Positions 1-11,850 are shown, counted from the first letter of the stretch. The stretch is DNA of 64,000 bases from Erpobdella octoculata (GCA_963978895.1 OZ022240.1:1935119-1999118), one strand, 5' to 3'. Made by a program: numbers and translations. The notes: generated by a model not told the origin, from the sequence alone.

Positions 1-470
1 TAGTACTGTGTACTTGTAGTACTGTGTACTTGTAGTACTCTGTTTGGGTAGTACTGTGTCCTTGTAGTACTGTGTCCTTGTAGTACTGGTGTCATTGTTG
101 TACTGTGTCCTTGAAGTACTGTGTCCTTGTAGTACTGTGTCCTTGTAGTACTGTGTCTTTGTAGTACTGTGTCCTTGTAGTACTGTGTACTTACAGTGCT
201 GTGTTCTTGAAGTACTGTGTCCTTGTAGTACTGTGTCCTTGTAGTACTGTGTCTTTGTAGTACTGTGTCCTTGTAGTACTGTGTCCTTGAAGTACTGTGT
301 CTTTGTAAGTACTCCTGTCGGTGTAGTACTGTGTACTTGTAGTACTGTGTCCTTGTAGTAATTTGTCCGTGTAGTACTGTGTCATTGTAGTACTGTGTCA
401 TTTATTACTGTGTCCTTGTAGTACTCTGTCTTTGTATTACTCTGTCTGTAATTTTCTGTCGTTGTGTATT
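1..470. repeat. 16-bp minisatellite, left-hand copy, degenerate
   Basis: Tandem copies of a 16-bp unit read as GTACTTGTAGTACTGT with variants (GTCCTT, GTCTTT, GTCATT). Because 16 is not a multiple of three and the unit lacks stops, several frames stay open; the resulting reverse-strand ORFs repeat every 16 residues and are not genes. The array runs past the left edge of the window. Confidence 0.9.
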
Positions 471-771
471 ACCGTCTCTGTGTAATTTTGTCTTCGTGTA
501 ATGCTGTCTTTGTGCTATTAAATTTCTGTGTAACACCGTCTCATTGCTTTTTGTGTCTCTGTGTATTGTTTGTCTCTGTCTCTTTGTATCTCCGGCTGTG
601 TGTGTGTGTGCTTCCGCTTTCACAAACCGCACGTGTTTAGAAGTCTTCACGTTCGTTTCCATGGAGGAGTTATGGAAATGAATGTAAAAAAGAATATACA
701 GATCTGACGTTGTGTTATGAGATGTAAGAATTAACGAGGCATCTGTTTAATTAATGTCAATCACATCGACT

Positions 772-783
772 GATGATGATGAC

Positions 784-819
<36 letters not shown>

Positions 820-897
820 TGATGACGATGATGATGACGATGGTGATGATGACGATGATGATGATGACGATGAGTGATGATGACGATGATGATGATA
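772..897. repeat. (GAT)n/(GAC)n microsatellite, copy 1
   Basis: Trinucleotide tract of GATGAT interrupted by GAC. The homologous tract in the second copy (2618-2734) has a different length and interruption pattern, as expected of two alleles or of two diverged duplicates. Confidence 0.9.
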
Positions 898-1010
898 AAA
901 AAATAAACTTTAAATTATTTTTATGCCTGATTGTTTATCCATTTACATGTATAAGGCCTTTCTTATTGCATTTCATTGCAATTCATTCAATCATTCCTTC
1001 ACTCATTCAT

Positions 1011-1087
1011 TCGTTCGTTCGTTCGTTCGTTCGTTCGTTCGTTCGTTCGTTCGTTCGTTCGTTCGTTCGTTCGTTCGTTGTTCGTTC
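1011..1087. repeat. (TTCG)n microsatellite, copy 1
   Basis: Nearly perfect TTCG tetranucleotide array following a short ATTC stretch. The counterpart in copy 2 lies at 2877-2938 and is shorter, with a longer ATTC lead-in. Confidence 0.9.
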
Positions 1088-1300
1088 ACTCAGTTCAGCG
1101 AATGTCCAAGGACACAACGACCGCCAAGGGAAAGCGGATATGTTTTTCTTTCTTTCTTGTTTTCTTAGCTTGAAGAGTTTTTTTGAATTAATTTGAAAGC
1201 AAAACGAATTGCTTTGAAAGCTTTCCAGAATATTTCAATCGATATTTTAGAATTATTTTTATCGAATCATTTTTTTCTTAAATTTTTTTATTTGCTTTTT

Positions 1301-1500
1301 NNNNNNNNNNNNNNNNNNNNNNNNNNNNNNNNNNNNNNNNNNNNNNNNNNNNNNNNNNNNNNNNNNNNNNNNNNNNNNNNNNNNNNNNNNNNNNNNNNNN
1401 NNNNNNNNNNNNNNNNNNNNNNNNNNNNNNNNNNNNNNNNNNNNNNNNNNNNNNNNNNNNNNNNNNNNNNNNNNNNNNNNNNNNNNNNNNNNNNNNNNNN
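1301..1500. other. Assembly gap (200 N)
   Basis: Exactly 200 undetermined bases, a fixed size typical of scaffolding joins, so the true distance is unknown. The flanks are homologous to each other, which suggests the two contig ends overlap. Confidence 0.97.
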
Positions 1501-2310
1501 GTACTTGTAGTACTGTGTACTTGTAGTACTGTGTACTTGTAGTACTGTGTACTTGTAGTACTGTGTACTTGTAGTACTGTGTACTTGTAGTACTGTGTAC
1601 TTGTAGTACTGTGTACTTGTAGTACTGTGTACTTGTAGTACTGTGTACTTGTAGTACTGTGTACTTGTAGTACTGTGTACTTGTAGTACTGTGTACTTGT
1701 AGTACTGTGTACTTGTAGTACTGTGTACTTGTAGTACTGTGTACTTGTAGTACTGTGTACTTGTAGTACTGTGTACTTGTAGTACTGTGTACTTGTAGTA
1801 CTGTGTACTTGTAGTACTGTGTACTTGTAGTACTGTGTACTTGTAGTACTGTGTACTTGTAGTACTGTGTACTTGTAGTACTGTGTACTTGTAGTACTCT
1901 GTTTGGGTAGTACTGTGTCCTTGTAGTACTGTGTCCTTGTAGTACTGTGTCATTGTTGTACTGTGTCCTTGAAGTACTGTGTCCTTGTAGTACTGTGTCC
2001 TTGTAGTACTGTGTCTTTGTAGTACTGTGTCCTTGTAGTACTGTGTACTTACAGTGCTGTGTTCTTGAAGTACTGTGTCCTTGTAGTACTGTGTCCTTGT
2101 AGTACTGTGTCTTTGTAGTACTGTGTCCTTGTAGTACTGTGTCCTTGAAGTACTGTGTCTTTGTAGTACTCTGTCGGTGTAGTACTGTGTACTTGTAGTA
2201 CTGTGTCCTTGTAGTAATTTGTCCGTGTAGTACTGTGTCATTGTAGTACTGTGTCATTTTATTACTGTGTCCTTGTAGTACTCTGTCTTTGTATTACTCT
2301 GTCTGTAATT
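1501..2310. repeat. 16-bp minisatellite, right-hand copy
   Basis: Perfect GTACTTGTAGTACTGT units from 1501 to about 1890, then the same degenerate series of variants seen at 38-470. The core contains the palindromes GTAC and AGTACT. The array begins abruptly at the gap, so its real length is unknown. Confidence 0.95.
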
Positions 2311-2617
2311 TTCTGTCGTTGTGTATTACCGTCTCTGTGTAATTTTGTCTTCGTGTAATGCTGTCTTTGTGCTATTAAATTTCTGTGTAACACCGTCTCA
2401 TTGCTTTTTGTGTCTCTGTGTATTTTTTGTCTCTGTTTCTTTGTATCTCCGGCTGTGCGTGTGTGTGTGCTTCCGCTTTCACAAACCGCACGTGTTTAGA
2501 AGTCTTCACGTTCATTTCCATGGAGTTATGGAAAAAAGAACATACAGATCTGATGTTGTGTTATGAGATGTAAGAATTAACGAGGCATCTGTTTAATTAA
2601 TGTCAATCACATCGACT

Positions 2618-2734
2618 GATGATGATGACGATGATGACGATGATGATGATGACGATGATGATGATGACGATGATGATGACGATGATGATGATGACGATGA
2701 TGATGATGACGATGATGATGACGATGATGATGAT
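2618..2734. repeat. (GAT)n/(GAC)n microsatellite, copy 2
   Basis: More regular than the tract at 772-897: GAC interrupts the GAT run roughly every third or fourth unit. Confidence 0.9.
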
Positions 2735-2842
2735 AAAAATAAACTTTAAATTATTTTTATGCCTGATTGTTTATCCATTTACATGTATAAGCCTTTCTTA
2801 TTGCATTTCATTGCAATTCATTCAATCATTCCTTCACTCATC

Positions 2843-2938
2843 CATTCATTCATTCATTCATTCATCCATTCATTCATTCGTTCGTTCGTTCGTTCGTTCG
2901 TTCGTTCGTTCGTTCGTTCGTTCGTTCGTTCGTTCGTT
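2843..2938. repeat. (ATTC)n then (TTCG)n compound microsatellite
   Basis: ATTC units from about 2843 change to TTCG units near 2877. Counterpart of 1011-1087. Confidence 0.9.
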
Positions 2939-3293
2939 CACTCAGTTCAGCGAATGTCAAGGACACCAACGACCGCCAAGGGAAAGCGGATATGTATTTC
3001 TTTCTTTCTTGTTTTCTTAGCTTTGAAGAGTTTTTTTGAATTAATTTGAAAGCAAAACGAATTGCTTTGAAAGCTTTCCAGAATATTTTCAATCGATATT
3101 TTTAGAATTATTTTTAATCGAATCATTTTTTTCTTAAATTTTTTTATTTGCTTTTTCTGACAATTATATGAAAATAAAAATAATAAAGAGGATGTGATTA
3201 AATGTGATAAAATTAAGATCAACTTTTGAATTAACGACGAGGTTTCAAAATCAATATAAGAATGACTCATCAATAATAAATAATAATAATAAC

Positions 3294-3500
<207 letters not shown>

Positions 3501-3665
3501 TCATGTTCAAATATTCATGACGTGCCGATGTATTCCATTTCCCGCCACACTCTCGACAGGATGACAATACAAAAGTATATATCAGTGTACTACTACTTTC
3601 ATCAGTCAGCAGTTCTAGATTTGCGTTTTCTCTTTCTCACCCCCATCTCCCATTTCTCTTTCGCA

Positions 3666-3790
3666 CACACACACACACACACACACACACCTACACATAC
3701 ACATACACACAAACTTGCTCTCTCTATCTCCCTCTCCCTCTCTTTCAATTTTTCCCATATTTTTCCCCTCTCTCTCCTCTCTTCTCCTCT
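3666..3790. repeat. (CA)n followed by pyrimidine-rich tract
   Basis: A short CA run (3666-3712) adjoins a CT-rich stretch ending near 3790. No coding signal is seen. Confidence 0.8.
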
Positions 3791-3952
3791 AATGGTACTT
3801 ATAAATTCCACACAGACAGCTGATTCCAGATTTCATCATTACAAGACATTTCGACGTCAAAAAAACTAATTGGACATGCGCACTGCAGAGAAAAAAAAAC
3901 GGTTTTGGGTTTTCTATTTTGAATTTTGCGGTAACAATGTTAAAAAACTTTT

Positions 3953-4430
<478 letters not shown>

Positions 4431-4600
4431 CTTTTAAATACGTTTTGGAGAAAAAAAAGAACAAATGTTTTCAAGGTTGTAAAATTTCATTTAAAAAAAT
4501 TCCCCGTTAAAGACAATAATATATCCCTGCATTATTAAGCGCTACAGAACAATAGTAAATGAATTTCTTAGCTTCAAAAACTGTGTTGAAGTACGAAATG

Positions 4601-4725
4601 GTGAGAGAGAGAAAGAGAGAAAGAGAAAGAGGGAGAAATAGAAAGAGAGAAAGAGAGAAAGAGAGAGAGAGAGAGTGAGAAAAAGAAATAGACAAAAAGA
4701 GAGAGAGAAGAGAAAGAGACAGAAT
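4601..4725. repeat. Purine-rich (GA)n/(GAAA)n tract
   Basis: Imperfect GAGA and GAAA repeats on the plus strand. The reverse-strand open frame is low-complexity Ser/Leu/Phe and is not a gene. Confidence 0.85.
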
Positions 4726-4971
4726 ATCATTAATATAATAAATAAATTTAATAATATTAATAGTAATAATAGTAATATATATTGTAATATATTGTTCTTG
4801 TACTTCAGTCTAATAATGTAGGAGAGCTTCTTCACCCTACGGTCGAATGTACTTGAAACTTTTGCACCAAAAAGCAAGAAAAAAAATCTAAATTGAGTTT
4901 CAAATTGTCATTGAATTGAAATGTCACTCAAATTATGTCCTAATTCGTTTTAAAAAAAAGCTGAGTGGTTG

Positions 4972-5265
<294 letters not shown>

Positions 5266-5754
5266 CAAAGACGATGAAGACAACGCTATATGAAATGGTG
5301 ATGATGATAATATGCTGATGATAATGATGACCACGGTGATGATAGTGATAATCATGGTGATGATAGTGATGACCACGGTGATGATAGTGATGATCATTGA
5401 GTCCATTTCGGTCTGTCCGTTTCAATGCCCCTCCTGAGCCGTTGTTCCACTAATGTCGGCGTTTTTTCAATTCAATAAGATGAAATTATTGATTTCTTTC
5501 TTTGCATGAAACTTTGCACGACAAAACTTCCATGGAAAATGCTTAATGAATCACAAAGACAAAAATATCAAGAAACAATAAACAACAACATTAACATGAA
5601 TGTTTAAGTATACAACAACATAAAGATAAACAACAACACAAACTTACACCTGAATAATACACAAACTCAGACAACAACAAACGCAATGAAAATAAAACAC
5701 ATAAACATGAACAAAATTAAAAACACAAAACATAAACAACAACACAAAAAAGAG

Positions 5755-5823
5755 GAAGAAGAAGAAGAAGAAGAACAACAACAACAACAACAACAAAACA
5801 AAAACAACACCAACAACAACAAC
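5755..5823. repeat. (GAA)n then (CAA)n/(AAC)n tract
   Basis: A GAA run passes directly into an ACA/AAC run. The surrounding region (5560-5830) is AAC-rich and shows no gene. Confidence 0.8.
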
Positions 5824-5939
5824 GAAACGCGTCAAGAAAGTTTATTAGAATTTAAGCAGCGTGTTTCCGTTTTCTCGCTTCAATTCTTTTTCGCACGAGA
5901 CTTTTAAACATTCGAAGAAGAAGACGAGACTCCATTTGT

Positions 5940-6150
5940 ACTCTCTCTTTCTCTTTCTCTCTCTCTTTCTTTCTCTTTCTCTCTCTCTCTCTCTCTTTCT
6001 TTCTCTCTCTCTTTCTCTCTCTCTCTTTCCCACATCTCTCCCCATTTACACTTTCTCTCTTTCCAACATCTCTCTCCATTTACTCTCTCTTTCCAACATC
6101 TCTCTCCATTTACTCTCTCTTTCCAACATCTCTTTCTCCTTTTTCTCTCT
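5940..6150. repeat. (CT)n-rich tract ending in a ~31-bp tandem repeat
   Basis: Pyrimidine-rich DNA. From about 6030 a unit containing TTTCCAACATCTCTCTCC and ATTTACTCTC is repeated three to four times. Confidence 0.8.
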
Positions 6151-6281
6151 TTCTTTTTTTCCTACTTAAAGTTCGTTTTTCGTCTTTTGTTTTCATTTTC
6201 CTACTAATTCTTTTTTCTAATCTCGACTTTTTCTTTTGCTTTTTTTAAAAATGTTTGTCCGGACTTTTGAATGTTTAATGT

Positions 6282-6622
6282 TGTCATCATAATCATCACC
6301 ACCACCATCATCATCATCATCGTCGTCGTTGTCGTCGTTATCATTATCATCAACATAATTTCATCATCACCATCATCATCATAATCACCATCATCATCAT
6401 CGACATCAGTTCATCATCATCATAGATGCTACCACCAGCAAAGAAAAAAAATTCAATATACAATGCTGCATCAGAAGGTCCCCTGTGAAGATATTATTAT
6501 TATTATTATTATTGTTGTTATTATTTTCATAGACATCAATTTTCTTCCTGTTACATCCCTTTCCATCTACAATATTATCATCACCGTCCTCCTCCTCATC
6601 ATCATCATCATCATCATCATCA

Positions 6623-6654
<32 letters not shown>

Positions 6655-6700
6655 GTCGTCATCATCGTCATCGTCATCGTCATCGTCATCATTACATCAT
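6282..6700. repeat. Interrupted (ATC)n/(GTC)n region
   Basis: Several ATC/GTC tracts (6282-6425 and 6595-6696) and a short ATT run near 6494 are separated by ordinary AT-rich DNA. The plus-strand frame spanning it is repeat-derived. Confidence 0.85.
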
Positions 6701-7389
6701 ATACATGGTTAAAAATGCAGTTTTTATTAATCTAATGAATTTTCAATTCTTAGATGTTCGATTTTGTTACGTAACGTTAAAAATGTAACTGATGAAAATC
6801 ACAAAACCGAATTATAAAATATAAAAAAAACGAATCTCATCAACATTTAAAAAATATAAAATGAAATTAATGCAAGGAAATTGATTAGAAATGGGGGAAA
6901 AAACGTGGCTTCCATTTCTGTGCCTTTGGGGGGGGGCGTTCAGGGAGGGTCCAGGTAGGTCGTCGATCTTAGGAATTTGATTTAAGATTTGATTTAAGAA
7001 GAAGACGAAAGAGAAAGACTATGAAAAGGAGAAAGAAAGATGGAGACGAAGAAAAAGAAGAAGAAAACGAAGAAGAAGAAAACGAAAGACAAAAAGAAAT
7101 TCTAAAATATGCAGGTTTCGATAACACAAAAGTAAGCTTTTAATTTTTTTCTCAAGTATAAATTCTAAAATTTAAAAATCTTAACATGTTTTAAACTCAC
7201 CGAAAACCGATCTAAAATTTTCACCCCAAACACACACACGTACTATCTTTTTTTTATTATCACCACCCTATCCCCCCTTTACTCTTCTCCTCTCTCTCTC
7301 TCTTCTCTTTTCCACTCCACATCAATCTCTCCAATATCGCCCTCGCTTGTGACGTCACACACCATTTCGCCGCTCATAAACAACCACAG

Positions 7390-7493
7390 TTGCCGGCCGG
7401 GCGGGCGGCGCTAAGGGAATCGAACATCCGGCTTCCTAAGCGCCGCTCGTTCGCGCTCCGGCCGGCCGCGCTCAAACTGCGCCACCGCTCCGA
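7390..7493 (-). other. tRNA-like Pol III promoter remnant (possible SINE head)
   Basis: On the reverse strand this GC-rich island reads GGTGGCGCAGTTTGAGCGC (A-box-like, complement of 7468-7486) and further on GGATGTTCGATTCCC (B-box-like, complement of 7415-7429), at tRNA-like spacing. The arms do not fold into a clean cloverleaf, so a functional tRNA is unlikely. A tRNA-derived SINE head or degraded tRNA pseudogene fits better. No 3' tail or target-site duplication was recognised. Confidence 0.4.
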
Positions 7494-7628
7494 CGTTCGG
7501 TCGCTTCTGGAGCGGCGGCCCGTCGGACTAATTGTCGGTATGAATAATAACTTTCTGCCTCCTTTATAATTCATTGGCTGTTAAATTTTTTTAGAAAAAA
7601 TATCATCTGGTTGTTTTTCGAAGATGAT

Positions 7629-7815
7629 CATTACCAGTCGGTTAATGTCACTCGGTATTTTAGTAAACAGTCGGTTAATATCACTCAGTATTTTAATAGA
7701 CTTCTGGTTAATGTCACTTCGTTTTGTAATAAACAGCCTGTTAAAGTCACGTGGTATTTTAATAAACAGCCGGTTAAAGTCACGTGGTATTTTAATAAAC
7801 AGCCGGTTAATGTCA
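7629..7815. repeat. ~33-35-bp minisatellite, about six units
   Basis: Units share GGTTAATGTCAC...GTATTTTAATAAACAGCC. The last three units are the most alike and carry GTTAAAGTCACGTGG, suggesting recent local spread. The plus-strand frames through the array are periodic and not considered genes. Confidence 0.85.
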
Positions 7816-8599
7816 CATGTTTCAGGATGGGTATGAGCAAGCTGGTTTTAAAGTCACACGACAAATTGATTTTTCAAGAGATTGTTTAATGACATTAAGG
7901 TACAGCGATGGTGACAATTTATTTTGCACTAAAAATGCGCTGAAATGAAATAAAAATTAAAACAATGTAAAATTAAAAGAATATTCAACGTTTGTTTACA
8001 TCGATTTCGTTTACAAGATACTTTGACAAAGAAAAAAAAACAAACGGAAGAATGCATTAATAGATGAAGATGGACTTCGACCAAAACATCAGACAAAAGA
8101 TGATAATATGAACCAACATTTCTAAGAATGAATTCCTTCAACTCACCACCACCACCACCACTCTAATATTTCTACAGCTTGTCGAGCTCGATAAAAGAGA
8201 TGCTCCAGTCATTCTCAGACGGGAGCGTGCGATGACGCCCAACATAAAACTAGTTGAGCAGAGGCACTGCCGCAGCCGTTCAATTATCAATTGAGTGTAA
8301 ATATTTCATTAGCCGCCTTCACGACTGAACGACGACCGTAACTTAAGCAGGCCCTCGGTCAAGAAGCTGGGATCCTACCGATACCCCCACACCGTACCCC
8401 ACTCCGTAACCCTCACCATACCCCCCACACCGTATAGCCAATATCTCTTTTTTTATTGGTGAAATTTTTTTTTAGTTGGGTCAAAATTAAATGTTATGTA
8501 AACTACTTATTGGGATGTTTTCGTAGTATAGAGAAGTTAATAGCATTAGGCGGTGTATCTTAGAGCTGGCTAGAATAGATCGTGTTATAACAGTTGATG

Positions 8600-8832
8600 T
8601 TAATACATCTAACTGCTGATGGTTAGATGTATTAACAACTGATGATTACATGTGCTAACAGCGGATGTTTACATGTATTAACTGCAACTATAACATGTTT
8701 ACATCTAATAGTAATTGATGATTACATAAAATAACAGCTGATTTTTACATCTAATAACAACTGATGATTACATGTAATAACAGCTGACTCTTACACGTAA
8801 TAACAGCTGATGTTTACATGTAATAACAGCTC
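8600..8832. repeat. Degenerate ~27-bp tandem repeat
   Basis: Repeated phrases of the type TAACAGCTGATGTTTACATG with variation between units. Flanking DNA (7900-9060) shows no gene. Confidence 0.75.
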
Positions 8833-9065
8833 TTTTATTTAATAGAAGAATTATATGAAAAAACTCACCTGGCATTTAATCGCAAATTAAAAAAATTTTT
8901 TAGAAAAATTGAAAAACTCAATAAATCAACTTATTAGATAGATAAATATATATTGCAAATAAGCGAATGAGATACGTAAAAGAAAAAAAGATACATAAGC
9001 TGAGAAACTCCAAATAATTGAGTTCCATGCGGTCAACCTGCTGCAGTTATATACCGCTCTATTTC

Positions 9066-9075
9066 TCACATACTT

Positions 9076-9134
<59 letters not shown>

Positions 9135-9447
9135 ATTTCGCTCTCGGTTTTTCTCTCTTCCTATCTCTTTTTCTTTTTCATTTTTCTTCTGCTTTTCTTT
9201 TTTATTCTTTCTTTCTTGTTCTTTCTCTCTCTCTCTCCTTCTCCCTCTTTTTTTCTTTCTCTTACTTTTTCTCTTTCTCTCTTCCTCTCTCTCTTTCTCT
9301 TTCTTTCTCTCTCTCTTTGTCTTTCTTTCTTTTTCTCTATCTTGTTCTCTTTCTTTTTTTCTCTTGTTCTCTATCTCCCCATTTCTCTCTCTTTTTCTTT
9401 CTCTCTCTTCCTCTTTCTCTTTCTCTTATTCTCTCTTCGTTTTCCTT
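9066..9447. repeat. Long (CT)n/(CTTT)n pyrimidine tract
   Basis: Almost entirely C and T on the plus strand; open frames are Ser/Leu/Phe low complexity. Confidence 0.9.
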
Positions 9448-9572
9448 TCATCCCCACAGGGCGCCGCTGCAATTAAATCGACTCGTCCAATTTTGTAATC
9501 CTCTTCGTTGATAAAAAAAATATTTGTTAAATAATATTAAAGCAACAAATAAATATAAAATTTATTTCAAAT

Positions 9573-9578
<6 letters not shown>

Positions 9579-9612
<34 letters not shown>
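9579..9612. repeat. (TA)n array at mobile-element boundary
   Basis: A TA run that ends directly at CTAG of the Helitron-like terminus, so it is the likely insertion target. Confidence 0.9.
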
Positions 9613-9614
<2 letters not shown>

Positions 9615-10391
9615 TAGCGGGGTTACCCGGCGTTGCCCGGGGTTTTTAGAGGTTTTTCTAATGTTTGTCCCTCTCACTCCCGTTTCCTTCTCCACTTTCC
9701 CGTTTTCGTCGCGTTCCCGGTCGCTTTTCCGCTCTCGGTCGTTTTCCAGCTCCCGGTCGCTTTCCCGCTCAGAAGTTTTGTTATCGATTTTATCTCTTGC
9801 TCGCGTTTCCTTCCAAGCTTGCTCTCCCGATTCCAGTCGCTTTCCGCGTTCCCGGTCGCTTTCCCGTTCCCGGTCGCTTTCCCGTTCCCGGTCGCTTTCC
9901 CGTTCCCGGTCGCTTTCCCGTTCCCGGTCGCTTTCCCGTTCCCGGTCGCTTTCCCGTTCCCGGTCGCTTTCCCGTTCCCGCTTGCTCTCCCGTTCCCGGT
10001 CATGCTTGCTTTCCCATTCCCGGTCACGGTTGCTCTCCCGTCCCCGTTCACGCTCATTTTCTCTTTTCCATTCTTTCATAACTTCTGTTAGCCTATAAAA
10101 CGTAAAATAGATTTGCTAAGACTATATATATATATATATGAATGTTTGTGGGTTAGTTTGTCTATTATAGAAACGGGAAAGCGACCCGGAACGGACAGTG
10201 AGTGGGAGCGGGAATGCGACACGGAACGGACAGCGAGCGGGAGCGGGAATGCGACCGGCAGCGGGAAAACGACCGAAAACGGGAAAGCGAACAGGAGTGG
10301 GAAAGCAGGTGAGAAAGGAAACGGGAGAGAAAGAGACAAACATTAGAAAAACCTCTAAAAAAACCCGGGCAACGCCGGGTATCTCCGCTAG
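9613..10391. mobile_element. Helitron/Helentron-like palindromic element (two 3' ends facing outward)
   Basis: Both ends carry the same terminus. On the minus strand at the left and the plus strand at the right, a CCCGG/CCGGG stem closing a GCAACG loop is followed about 8 nt later by CTAG and then T. That is the layout of a Helitron 3' end: a hairpin just before CTRR, inserted at AT. The arms are inverted repeats for well over 60 bp (shared GTTTTTAGAGGTTTTTCTAATG) and then pass into related arrays of CCCGGTCGCTTTCCCG. No Rep/helicase ORF is present, so it is non-autonomous. An internal minisatellite is known from DINE/HINE-type elements. Alternative: two copies inserted in opposite orientation. 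Frames reading Arg/Ser repeats here are not genes. Confidence 0.55.
9841..9990. repeat. 18-bp minisatellite inside the element
   Basis: About eight units of TTCCCGGTCGCTTTCCCG, nearly identical. Related but diverged units occur in opposite orientation at about 10165-10300, in the other arm. Confidence 0.92.
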
Positions 10392-10392
10392 T

Positions 10393-10658
10393 ACATACAT
10401 AAACACAGACACACATACATGCACATACACATACATACATACACACATACATACGCACATACATATATATATAGTTCCCGCTCGCTCACCCGCTCCGCTC
10501 CGCTCATTTTGTGACGGATTTCAAAAATTTTTTCTCTATATTTGATTCCCCTTGACTCTCAAGATTGTGTGAAAATTTCATTACGATCGGATGAATGGTG
10601 TAGCAATGCATAAACGCCATTAACATATATACATACAAACATTCATTTTTATATATAT

Positions 10659-10717
<59 letters not shown>

Positions 10718-11003
10718 TGTATACATAAACACAGACACAGACACACATACATGCACATACACATACATACATACACACATACATACGCACATACATATAT
10801 ATATAGTTCCCGCTCGCTCACCCGCTCCGCTCCGCTCATTTTGTGACGGATTTCAAAATTTTTTTTTTTTTTTTTGATTTTCATTGACTCTCAAGGTTGT
10901 GTGAAAATTTCATTACGATCGGATGAAGGGTGTAGCAATGCATAAAGGACATTAACATACATAAATACAAACATTCATTTTTATATATATAGATATATAT
11001 TCA
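10393..11003 (+). mobile_element. Tandemly duplicated retroelement-like 3' tail (~330 bp period)
   Basis: Two direct copies. Each has a CA/TACA-rich lead, a (TA)n, TAGTTCCCGCTCGCTCACCC (at 10472 and 10804), GTGACGGATTTCAAAA, GTGAAAATTTCATTACGATC and an (ATAC)n/(TA)n tail. A block of the type 'AAATTTCATTA.GATCGG.TGA' followed by ACATACATACA is a common 3' end of dispersed invertebrate retroelements, but I cannot name the class. No ORF of retroelement type is present. Confidence 0.6.
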
Positions 11004-11694
11004 TAAAACATAAATGTACAAATTTTTTTCAAATAAATTAACAAATGGAAAACAAAACAAAAAAACTCTTCTGCCATAAGATGGTAAAATTTTCTAATTT
11101 TCTACTTTGAATTGAAAAAAAAACAACATTAACACCACAAGAAACACGTTTCGTCACAATTTAGAAACAGGCTAACACCCCACCGGTCACAGCCACCACT
11201 AGTACCCTAACCCACATTCCCTCACCCTGAACTCTGAACTCCGACCTCCAGTTCAGGCATCCCTCATTCATAAAAAATATTTACATTTTGACCTTCTCGG
11301 CGACCCGGTAAATTTATCCTTTTGTGCGGCGCTTGTACCGGGTACAAAAGGGTCGCAGCCCCAGTCGCATACATCATACTTGGTGCGTCAAGTCAAATAT
11401 AGCCTCTCACCTGAGCTTTCTTTTCTTCTTCACTCTCTCCATTTATCTCTTCTTTTTTCTAATTTTCTTTCTTTTACCATTTTTTCCATCTTTATGATTT
11501 TCTTAATTTTTAAATATTTTCTTATTTTCTGTTGCTAAATCAACTAGTCTAATAAAATAAATTTTTATTTTTTTTATTTGTCTTCAACGTGTGAATATCA
11601 CTTAAAATGATTTACACTGTATAGAGTGCGTCTCACCAAGCGTGAAATTGAAGCGAAATACTTTTTTGGCTCTATCTCCTTCGCCGCCTTACGC

Positions 11695-11850
11695 GCTCTC
11701 TCTCTCTCACTCTCTTTATATCTCTCTTCTTTCTCTCTTTTTCTGTCTCTCCCTCCCTCGCTTTCTCTACCTTCATATCTTTCTTTTTCTTTTCACATCT
11801 TTTTCACACTGTTTCTATTTATCTTTCATACCCAAGTTTTTTAAATATAG
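11695..11850. repeat. (CT)n-rich tract
   Basis: Imperfect CT/CTT pyrimidine tract with low-complexity open frames. Confidence 0.8.

Larger units (their letters stand above)
38..1300 (+). repeat. Duplicated block, copy 1 (ends at the assembly gap)
   Basis: This block is collinear with 1897-3156: degenerate minisatellite, a T-rich stretch, a GAT/GAC tract, a (TTCG)n tract, then an AT-rich tail. Differences are small substitutions and changes in microsatellite length. The copy stops exactly where the N run begins. Confidence 0.9.
1897..3156 (+). repeat. Duplicated block, copy 2
   Basis: Collinear partner of 38-1300 at an offset of about 1,856-1,859 bases. Beyond 3156 the sequence continues into unique DNA, whereas copy 1 is cut by the gap. 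No gene is recognised inside either copy. Confidence 0.9.

Noticed and set aside
1501..2310. CRISPR-like regular repeats and a 300-residue ORF
   Set aside because: Units are contiguous 16-mers without spacers, so this is a minisatellite; the ORF is an open-frame by-product.
9661..10098. ORF rich in Ser-Arg repeats, resembling an SR splicing factor
   Set aside because: It is the 18-bp minisatellite of a mobile element read in frame; the other frames are open too.
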